Program-made: the position numbers and the translations under genes
Source: Lentisphaeria bacterium UBA1724
GTDB lineage: Bacteria; Verrucomicrobiota; Lentisphaeria; Oligosphaerales; Oligosphaeraceae
Assembly (NCBI GenBank): GCA_002315885.1
Contig: DCIO01000054.1
Coordinates: 1-25,111 of the forward strand
DNA length: 25,111 nt
Reading direction: 5' to 3'
Shown here: positions 15,307 to 21,606 of the stretch, piece by piece
Layout: each line of letters starts with the position of its first letter
How positions within the stretch are numbered: position 1 is the first letter of the stretch
The notes under the pieces: model-generated
The model's input: the letters and a program-made list of their open reading frames with translations, nothing else
Told to the model about the DNA's origin: nothing
Databases searched by the model: none

Positions 15307-15586
15307 TGCAGTATGCAAGCCTGTGAATGTCTCCAACTCCAGCAATACTGCCACCTGCTACTACCTGGGCGCCCACGGCAACAGCGGTAACTTCGCATTC
15401 ATTGACGGACACGTGAGCTCTTATCAGAGCCCCGCTCAATTCCTGGATGTCTTCGACAAGGAATACTCTCTGCAGGGCCAGACCTACTACGGCACCAACG
15501 GCAGCGGCGTGAAGAACAGCCACAAGTGGCACTGCGTCCTCACGGCGGGCCTGGGCTACTACAGCCATAACTACTTCGCCAACTAA
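15305..15586 (+). pseudogene. C-terminal remnant of an H-X9-DG pseudopilin
   Basis: About 93 codons encode the end of a prepilin-like protein of the kind abundant in Lentisphaerota and Planctomycetota. The diagnostic motif is exact: His, nine residues (GNSGNFAFI), then Asp-Gly in AHGNSGNFAFIDGH. The tail is rich in Gly, Tyr and Asn and ends at TAA 15584-15586. The N-terminal prepilin cleavage helix and the central domain are missing. The sequence begins right at the lacI stop codon, and the only in-frame starts (such as GTG 15323) lack a ribosome site. I read it as a gene truncated by a deletion whose left end lies at the lacI stop. Its own terminator survives at 15604. Confidence 0.82.
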
Positions 15587-15603
15587 GCATCCGGCATCAT
15601 TCC

Positions 15604-15651
15604 AATGGGGCTGAGCCAAACACCTCTTTCGACATCAGCCCCATTCTTTTT
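15604..15651 (+). terminator. Rho-independent terminator 24 nt before the DUF4838 start
   Basis: A perfect 11-bp stem, AATGGGGCTGA (15604-15614) with TCAGCCCCATT (15635-15645), is followed directly by CTTTTT. It should terminate the pseudopilin or lacI transcript. Only 24 nt separate it from the next ATG. Confidence 0.85.
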
Positions 15652-15675
15652 CCAACCACTCTACCTCCTCTCACT

Positions 15676-18582
15676 ATGAAACTCCTCCGCATTCTTTTCA
15701 TCGTATTCCTTTTCGTCGGCTTGACGTATCACGCCGAGAATCCCTTCCGTGTGACACGCATCGAGGGTGAGCCCGAGAAGATTTCGGAGGTGGAGTTGCT
15801 GGTGGATGGTCAGCAACCCTTGCTGCGCGAGTGGCTTGTGCCTGTCTTCCAGGGCTATCTGGAGAAAATCCTGGGTGCCAAGCCGCCGGTTGTGACCGCC
15901 CCATCCGGCAACGCCCTCACCATCGTGCTGGGGGCAGGAAACTTGGCCGCGGAGAATGGCCTGGATGTGGCAGCGCTCCCCCCGGAAGGCTACTACATCC
16001 GACGCCAGGGAAATCTGCTGTTCCTGTGCGGACTGGACGACCAGAAGAAGACTCCCCAAAGCAATTTCTATATGATGTGGTTCTCCCGGGGCACCATCAG
16101 CGCCATGTATGACTTCCTGGAACGCTTCGCAGACTGCATTTTCGCATATCCCTCGGAGTTGGGACAGAGCCTGCCCAGTCGCGGATACCTGGCATTGCCG
16201 CCCGTCATCCAAATCCAGGAGTCGCCGGATTTCGACTTCCGCTCGCTGAGCCTCAACAACCCGGGCTTCCCCATGACCAGCGCCACGGAGACCCTGGATG
16301 AATTGGGTGTGAAGGCGTTGTATCGGCAGGTCCTGGCCAGCCGATATTCCATCAATCGAATTCCCTTCGGACACGGGTTGGTCTATATGCATCTGGTGGA
16401 ACGCTACGCAAAGGAACACCCGGAGTATTTCGCACTGATGCCCGATGGACGACGCCATAGCGACCCCGAGAACAAACATCCAGGACACATCTGCTACTCC
16501 AACCCCCAACTCCGGGAAGAAATCTACCAGGACCTCAAGGCGTATCTGACGGGACAACCCGCCGCCACACGAGGCCTGAAACACTGGGAAGTCAATGCCT
16601 TCGACCGAAAATATGTGAATGTGATGCCACAGGATTGGTTCTACTACTGCTGCTGTGACCAATGCGCCAAAATCGCCCCAGGAGCACGATTCTACCAGGA
16701 CGGGACCCCCGAGGAAACACGCGCTGCCGCCGCAGACGCCATCAACGAAATGCTCTGGAAATTCACGGCGGACATGGCTCGACGCCTGACCGCGGAAGGC
16801 ATCGATGGCATCGTGACTCAGATGGCATACTCGCCTCTGCGGGAACCGCCGAAATGCGATTTGCCGGAAAACATCGAGGTCATGGTCGCCCTGCCAGGCC
16901 AGGCCCATCATGACGACTGGGAGAACGAACTGAGCATCCTCCAGCATTGGATTGACAAGCTACACAAGAAGGTCTACATCTGGACATACCCTGGGAAGGC
17001 CATGGGCAAGGCCGCCATGGTGGGCATCCCCGCCATCATGCACCGTCACAACGGAAAGTATTTCCAGATGGTGAAGGACTACATCAAAGGCGTATTCCTG
17101 GAGGAGGAAACCGACTTCTTCACCTTCACTCACCTCAACGACTACGTCTTCTCACACGTGGCATGGAACAACGACATCGATGTGGACGAACTGCTGGACA
17201 AATACTACACGGGTATGTATGGTGCAGGTGCTCCCATGATGAAGGAATACTTCAACACCGTGGAGGACCTCTGGTGCAATAAGATCCTGGGGAACGTCAA
17301 GAACACCTCCCTGGGCCCCATCGCCGTCATCCCCGACATCAATCTGGTCTGGAAGGAAATCTACAGCCAGGAAAAGATGGACAGGCTCAATGCGCTCCTG
17401 GACCAGGCAGAAACCGCGGCATCCGATGATCCCGAGTGCCTGGCGCGCATCCGCTATATGCGCCAGGAATTCCATGGCCCGATTGTGGCCGCACGGAACG
17501 CGCATTTCCTCAAGACACAGGGCTTCAAACAATGGAAGGCCGCGCTGGGTGAGGAGATTTTCCTGCGTCCCTGCAAGGGCGTCAGCGCAGAGGTATCCAC
17601 CCGCGTCACCCTGACTGAGGACGCGGAGAAGCTCTATCTGGATGTGGTCTGCCAGGAACCCCAGATGGCCACCATCCGGGCAAAATGCCCCGCCAGCGAC
17701 CGGGACGGGAACTGCTGGGAGGACAGCGATTTCGAGTTCTTCATCGCACCCACTGGCGACCGCGCAAAATTCTACCAGATTGTCTTCAATTCGAGGGGGT
17801 CGTTGTTGGATAGCGCATACGATGGCGACAAGGAAGACCTCTCCTGGGATAGCCAGGCAGTGGTGGAGACACATCGCGGACAAGAGCGCTGGCGGGCAAA
17901 GGTGACCATCCCCAAGAGCGCACTGGGAGGCGTCGATTTCAGCCAGCCCATCCCCGTCAATTTCGGACGCCATCGCGTGACCAAGAAAATCGATGAGCTC
18001 TATCAGTGGAGCCCCTCGGAAGGAAATTCCTTCAAGGAGACCGCACGCTGGGGGACAATCTCCAATACCCCCGCAGAAAACCTCCTCATCAATGGCGATT
18101 TCAACCTGGGCTTCGAGAACACACGCCCCACAGCCTGGAATCCCTGGAAATCCCAGACCGACGACCTGGCAAAGGATGTCACCCTGGACAACGAGATCTT
18201 CATCACCTCGGGCGCCGCGCTACGCATCATCAACACCCCCAATGTCCGTTGCGCGGTGGGACAGACTTTCCGCGGGAAGGCAAATACCAAATACACCCTG
18301 AGCTACTACATTCGCGCACAGGGACTGGATCTGACTGGCGTGGAAGAGCCCAACAGTGCCGGTGTGGGCGCATACATCTATGCGGGCGGAAAGCAATTCG
18401 GACTGCCACAGAATCGCATCCAAAGCGACCTGGAGTGGACCCGACAGGAATTCACCTTCTCCACCGACGACAAGGATGTGGACGCCGACGGCACCGTCAA
18501 ATGCACCCTGGGACTCTGGAACTGGTACTGCGGAGGAACGGTCTGGTTCGACAACGTATCCATCACCGAATGCAAAGAATAG
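15676..18582 (+). CDS. Secreted DUF4838-type protein with CBM9-like and CenC-like C-terminal domains
   Basis: This 968-residue protein begins with a signal peptide (MKLLRILFIVFLFVGLTYHA). Residues about 35-180 resemble the GH67/GH20 N-terminal domain. Residues about 185-500 are a DUF4838-type barrel, with FGHGLVYMHLVERYAKEHPEYFAL, a Cys-rich patch CCCDQC (325-330) often seen in these proteins, and VMVALPG. A helical segment follows to about 610. Residues about 618-795 look like a CBM9-like sandwich (KLYLDVVCQEP, WEDSDFEFFI, FYQIVFNSRG). Residues about 800-968 open with NLLINGDFNLGFE and end with GTVWFDNVSI, a CenC/CBM4-like jelly roll. DUF4838 proteins are predicted glycan hydrolases with few characterised members. 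There is no Shine-Dalgarno site; instead CCTCCT, the anti-Shine-Dalgarno sense, precedes the ATG. The SGNH esterase gene follows after 18 bp. Confidence 0.85.
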   Translation: MKLLRILFIVFLFVGLTYHAENPFRVTRIEGEPEKISEVELLVDGQQPLLREWLVPVFQGYLEKILGAKPPVVTAPSGNALTIVLGAGNLAAENGLDVAALPPEGYYIRRQGNLLFLCGLDDQKKTPQSNFYMMWFSRGTISAMYDFLERFADCIFAYPSELGQSLPSRGYLALPPVIQIQESPDFDFRSLSLNNPGFPMTSATETLDELGVKALYRQVLASRYSINRIPFGHGLVYMHLVERYAKEHPEYFALMPDGRRHSDPENKHPGHICYSNPQLREEIYQDLKAYLTGQPAATRGLKHWEVNAFDRKYVNVMPQDWFYYCCCDQCAKIAPGARFYQDGTPEETRAAAADAINEMLWKFTADMARRLTAEGIDGIVTQMAYSPLREPPKCDLPENIEVMVALPGQAHHDDWENELSILQHWIDKLHKKVYIWTYPGKAMGKAAMVGIPAIMHRHNGKYFQMVKDYIKGVFLEEETDFFTFTHLNDYVFSHVAWNNDIDVDELLDKYYTGMYGAGAPMMKEYFNTVEDLWCNKILGNVKNTSLGPIAVIPDINLVWKEIYSQEKMDRLNALLDQAETAASDDPECLARIRYMRQEFHGPIVAARNAHFLKTQGFKQWKAALGEEIFLRPCKGVSAEVSTRVTLTEDAEKLYLDVVCQEPQMATIRAKCPASDRDGNCWEDSDFEFFIAPTGDRAKFYQIVFNSRGSLLDSAYDGDKEDLSWDSQAVVETHRGQERWRAKVTIPKSALGGVDFSQPIPVNFGRHRVTKKIDELYQWSPSEGNSFKETARWGTISNTPAENLLINGDFNLGFENTRPTAWNPWKSQTDDLAKDVTLDNEIFITSGAALRIINTPNVRCAVGQTFRGKANTKYTLSYYIRAQGLDLTGVEEPNSAGVGAYIYAGGKQFGLPQNRIQSDLEWTRQEFTFSTDDKDVDADGTVKCTLGLWNWYCGGTVWFDNVSITECKE

Positions 18583-18600
18583 AATTTCTAGGCATCAAAA

Positions 18601-19680
18601 ATGAAAGATATTTCCGCCATTGACAAGAACATGGCAATCCCTTGCGTCTGTGCAGAGGGCATCGCCTGGTACGACCCCGCGTCCGCACCATTTCGCGTGG
18701 GTGGTCTAGCCTGGTTTGCCCAGGATGGCGTATATCGCCGTCTGCCCGACGACCCAGCCCTGCCCTCTGCTGTGAATGATCTGCGCTGGAATACCACAGG
18801 AGGCACCATCGCATTCCGAACAAACGCCAACCGCATCCTCGTGGATGTGGATTTCGGAAACTGCCCCTTCGCCGCAATGTGGCATTTCGCACCCACGGGC
18901 GCCAGCGGCATCGACCTCTATACCGGAGAACCAGGACACTGGAAGACCTCCGGCGTCCTGCGAATGGAAATCGGCACATACAAGGGACAGGCGGAACTGC
19001 TGCGGCTCTCCACGCCCCCGCAATGGCGGGACTGCCTGCTGAATCTGCCACTCTATGGCGGCATTCGCTCCATTCGCATCGGCGTGGAAGAAGAAGCGCA
19101 AATCGCCCCGCCCACGCCCTGGGCTTCCCACAAGCGCATCGTCATTTACGGCGGCAGCACCGTCCAGGGCGCCTGTGTCTCACGGCCCGGACGGGCATAC
19201 ATGAATATCATCGCCCGGCACTTCAATCTGGATATGGTCAACCTGGGCTTCTCGGGTTCCAGCCGATTCGAACCAGTGCTGGCAAAATACACCGCCGCAG
19301 TGAAAAATCCCTGCGTGGTCTTCGTCGAGGGAGACCGTAACGCGGGAATCGACCGGGTCCGGGACCTGGAACCCGCCTTCATCCAGACAATCCGAGACGC
19401 ACACCCCGAAGTGCCCATCGTGGTCCTCCACGGAAACAAAGTCTGGGATAACGATACCCTGACTCTCTCCGAAGCCAAACGACTGGAAATCATGGAGGAA
19501 CAACAAAAGTTCGTCCACAAAATGCAGGAACACGACAAACACCTCTTCTGGTGGAATTGCCAGGACTTCCTGGGCGAAGACCATACCGAAGCCACCGTGG
19601 ACGGACTACACCCCAACGACCTGGGGGCTTACCGTATCGCGGAAAATATGATCGAACGACTGAAGACGCTTCTTGACTGA
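18601..19680 (+). CDS. GxDLY-SGNH hydrolase (carbohydrate esterase-like)
   Basis: This 359-residue protein combines an N-terminal beta domain carrying the GxDLY signature (GIDLY, 103-107) with a C-terminal SGNH/GDSL esterase domain (about 178-359). SGNH blocks are present: block I YGGST with Ser186, block II GFSGS (Gly216 to Ser220), block III EGDRNAG (Gly244, Asn247) and block V DGLHPND (Asp334, His337). The family removes acyl groups, often acetyl, from sugars. No signal peptide is seen from Met1 or from Met11, so the enzyme appears cytosolic unlike the secreted DUF4838 protein 18 bp upstream, with which it should be co-transcribed. Block III departs slightly from the usual GxND order. The convergent ceramidase-like gene ends 20 bp beyond. 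Confidence 0.84.
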   Translation: MKDISAIDKNMAIPCVCAEGIAWYDPASAPFRVGGLAWFAQDGVYRRLPDDPALPSAVNDLRWNTTGGTIAFRTNANRILVDVDFGNCPFAAMWHFAPTGASGIDLYTGEPGHWKTSGVLRMEIGTYKGQAELLRLSTPPQWRDCLLNLPLYGGIRSIRIGVEEEAQIAPPTPWASHKRIVIYGGSTVQGACVSRPGRAYMNIIARHFNLDMVNLGFSGSSRFEPVLAKYTAAVKNPCVVFVEGDRNAGIDRVRDLEPAFIQTIRDAHPEVPIVVLHGNKVWDNDTLTLSEAKRLEIMEEQQKFVHKMQEHDKHLFWWNCQDFLGEDHTEATVDGLHPNDLGAYRIAENMIERLKTLLD

Positions 19681-19700
19681 TTCGTGGCTCAGCAGCTCCC

Positions 19701-21035
19701 CTATCGTTTCAGGAGGTCGATTGCCGTCTGGATGATCTTCGGTGCCACGTCGTGTGCGGGTGAAGTCCGGAAAGGCTTGGTCTCGTAGCCGCCGGCGCGG
19801 GAATAGACCTCCGGCATGCCGATATATCCGAAGGCGCCCATGCCCAGCGCCGCCACCATGGTCATCTTGAAAGGCGAGTCGCTCTTGATGGCCTGCTGGA
19901 GTTCAATGAAGGGCTCCGCAGGAATGGAGACAATCCCCAGAACATCGCCAAATTTCAGGGAAATCATCTCTTCGAAGCGCTTTTCCAGGATGGGCTTCTC
20001 CCGATTCTCAATCAATGCCTTGGCGAAGAAGAGCTTCACGAAGGAATTGCCCTTGGCGATGCCCTCGCTGGTCAGGTCATCCGCACCCGCGGTCTTCTTG
20101 GCTTCCAAAGCCTGGACCACCGCCTTAGCGTCGGCATACTCCTGGTCGGTCACACGATAATATGGCACCTCCAATTCCTGGGCATCCACCCGGATTTCAT
20201 TCACTACAATCGGTTGCAAGGCATACAGCTGTGAGAGAATCACCGAAGCGTATCCCTTGCCGATTCTGCATGCCTCGCCGTAGTTGGTCTGGTTCACGCT
20301 ATTCGACACATTGAAATGGTTGATATTCCCCTGGGCCGCAAGAAGCATGATCACGGGCAAATCGTAACCCACGGCATTCTGGATCTCTCGTTCCATACGA
20401 CCCGGCCAGTCTGCGGAAACCATATTCCCGCCAACCGTGTCGGTGTGGTTCGAGATGCTGGCCACCAGCAACTGAAAACGACCGCCCTGCTTGACTGCCA
20501 AAATGGGAATCTCCGGGGCAATGCCGCCCTCCGGCTTGACGATATCGGGATTGAGCTTCCCGGGATTGGTGAGCACCGAGCCGTCTTTCATCCAGAAACG
20601 ACGATTGAAGGCCAGATTCGAACAACTGGTGGTCGTGGTCAACAACTCCGCTTCCGAAAGACTGCCAAATGCATTGGAGACCGCATAGACGGTCTTGTCC
20701 ACCAGCATCTGGATATACTGTTCGTCCATGGGACCATCGAACAATGGCGCGGTATACGGCCCCGTGTGGGTATGGGTGGCGCAGAAAAGCAAGCGGTTCG
20801 CAAAATCCAACCCCGCGGCGGAAATGGCGGCCTGGAAGCGCTGGACAACCTTCCGGTCCAATTCACAAAGGTCAAAGCTGACAATGCCCGTGACAACGCC
20901 GTTACACTCGAAGATGGCAGCGCGCAGCTGCAGTGGGTCCAGAACGCCAGTGTTGGGACGGGGCTCGAAATATCCGCACAGGGGAATTCCGCGTCTGGGA
21001 GTGATATCCTCCTTGGCAAAACCAAAACGAAGCAT
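19701..21035 (-). CDS. Neutral/alkaline ceramidase N-terminal-domain protein
   Basis: This 444-residue protein resembles the catalytic domain of neutral/alkaline ceramidases, zinc amidases that release fatty acid from ceramide. It shows the start pattern FGFAKEDITP, the zinc motif ATHTHTGP (His88, His90) and SNHTDTVGGNMVSADWPG (His197 as a further ligand; Ser207 near the usual nucleophile position). Unlike classical ceramidases it is short, lacks the C-terminal Ig-like domain and has no signal peptide. Such short versions are common in Planctomycetota and Lentisphaerota, and their substrate is unproven, so real ceramide hydrolysis is uncertain. An AAGGA ribosome site is 7 nt before the ATG. 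The upstream 250 bp hold three inverted repeats, which suggests regulated expression. Confidence 0.8.
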   Translation of the reverse strand: MLRFGFAKEDITPRRGIPLCGYFEPRPNTGVLDPLQLRAAIFECNGVVTGIVSFDLCELDRKVVQRFQAAISAAGLDFANRLLFCATHTHTGPYTAPLFDGPMDEQYIQMLVDKTVYAVSNAFGSLSEAELLTTTTSCSNLAFNRRFWMKDGSVLTNPGKLNPDIVKPEGGIAPEIPILAVKQGGRFQLLVASISNHTDTVGGNMVSADWPGRMEREIQNAVGYDLPVIMLLAAQGNINHFNVSNSVNQTNYGEACRIGKGYASVILSQLYALQPIVVNEIRVDAQELEVPYYRVTDQEYADAKAVVQALEAKKTAGADDLTSEGIAKGNSFVKLFFAKALIENREKPILEKRFEEMISLKFGDVLGIVSIPAEPFIELQQAIKSDSPFKMTMVAALGMGAFGYIGMPEVYSRAGGYETKPFRTSPAHDVAPKIIQTAIDLLKR

Positions 21036-21066
21036 TTTTCAATCCTTGTTTAATTCGATGATATGG

Positions 21067-21089
21067 CTTGTGCAAAACACTTGCATAAG
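21067..21089. promoter_or_regulatory. Inverted repeat A upstream of the ceramidase-like gene
   Basis: CTTGTGCAA and TTGCATAAG flank a 5-nt spacer and pair at 8 of 9 positions. The repeat starts 31 bp upstream of the start codon. It resembles an operator for a dimeric repressor. Confidence 0.4.
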
Positions 21090-21097
21090 AGAAACAG

Positions 21098-21124
21098 CGT
21101 GGTTAATCTATTCTCATAACCACG
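21098..21124. promoter_or_regulatory. Inverted repeat B upstream of the ceramidase-like gene
   Basis: CGTGGTTA and TAACCACG are perfect 8-bp complements separated by 11 nt, a typical spacing for sites on the same face of the helix. Confidence 0.4.
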
Positions 21125-21211
21125 GGTTGCCCTATCCCATTCCCGGATATTCATTGCGATTTCTTGCTTTTCTTTCCGAAAAAAACAAATTGCATGTCCA
21201 CCTAGCACAAA

Positions 21212-21233
21212 TATTCCATCAATAACTGGAATA
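21212..21233. promoter_or_regulatory. Inverted repeat C in the same intergenic region
   Basis: TATTCCA and TGGAATA are perfect 7-bp complements separated by 8 nt. It lies between the ceramidase-like gene and the tRNA terminator; it could be a regulator site or chance in AT-rich DNA. Confidence 0.3.
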
Positions 21234-21287
21234 CTCAATAATTCCCGCATTCGTCCCTACAAAATCATACATTCTATGCATTGACAC

Positions 21288-21331
21288 AAAAAAAACAAGC
21301 CCTTGCTAATGATTCATTCGCAAGAGCTTGT
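21288..21331 (-). terminator. Rho-independent terminator of the tRNA-Arg gene
   Basis: On the minus strand a 12-bp stem with one G-U pair (ACAAGCTCTTGC with GCAAGGGCTTGT) is followed by eight T (complement of 21288-21295). It lies 3 bp past the 3' CCA of the tRNA. Confidence 0.9.
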
Positions 21332-21334
21332 GAT

Positions 21335-21411
21335 TGGTATGCCCGGCAGGGTTCGAACCTGTAACCTACAGCTCCGGAGGCTGTCGCTCTATCCAATTGA
21401 GCTACGGGCAC
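21335..21411 (-). tRNA. tRNA-Arg, anticodon CCG, CCA encoded
   Basis: The minus strand folds as a cloverleaf: acceptor GTGCCCG with CGGGCAT (one G-U at 1-72), D-stem GCTC/GAGC, anticodon stem ACAGC/GCTGT with loop CTCCGGA, giving anticodon CCG that reads CGG, a 5-nt variable loop, and a T-arm with loop TTCGAAC. The outermost T-stem pair is A-C. The discriminator is A and the 3' CCA is encoded (complement of 21335-21337). A promoter-like block lies just upstream and a terminator just downstream, so it is a single-gene unit. Confidence 0.95.
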
Positions 21412-21419
21412 ACGGAAAT

Positions 21420-21444
21420 TTTGTAAACTGCGTTAATCTAATCC
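21420..21444 (-). promoter_or_regulatory. Candidate promoter of the tRNA-Arg gene
   Basis: TACAAA (complement of 21420-21425) lies 8 nt upstream of the mature tRNA 5' end, the right distance for a -10. The surrounding block, with core TTGTAAAC-N3-GTTAAT on the plus strand, matches the one upstream of the GH109-like gene at 19 of 24 positions. Confidence 0.5.
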
Positions 21445-21606
21445 GCGCGGTCAGTTCTGCAAGAAGAAAATCGGGATTGTTACGGAAGAAAGTGGATGAT
21501 TTTCCACGAAGCAAAGGTACAGTCGTTGAATACAATTCCTGAGGATGAGATTATTTTATCCAGGTTTACCTTTTCTATACGCAAATCCAACAGAAAACTT
21601 ACAAAA

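Noticed and set aside
15661..16947. 428-codon minus-strand open frame opposite the DUF4838 gene
   Set aside because: It is an antisense shadow without domain signals, and it would read through the DUF4838 signal-peptide region.
21050..21250. 66-residue minus-strand open frame upstream of the ceramidase-like gene
   Set aside because: It lies in the AT-rich regulatory gap with inverted repeats and has no ribosome site or recognisable similarity.
21335..21411. tRNA 3' end as an integration site
   Set aside because: No repeat of the tRNA 3' end and no integrase are present in the window.
21303..21542. 79-residue plus-strand open frame across the tRNA
   Set aside because: It overlaps the tRNA-Arg gene and its terminator on the opposite strand; it is the typical spurious ORF called over tRNA genes.
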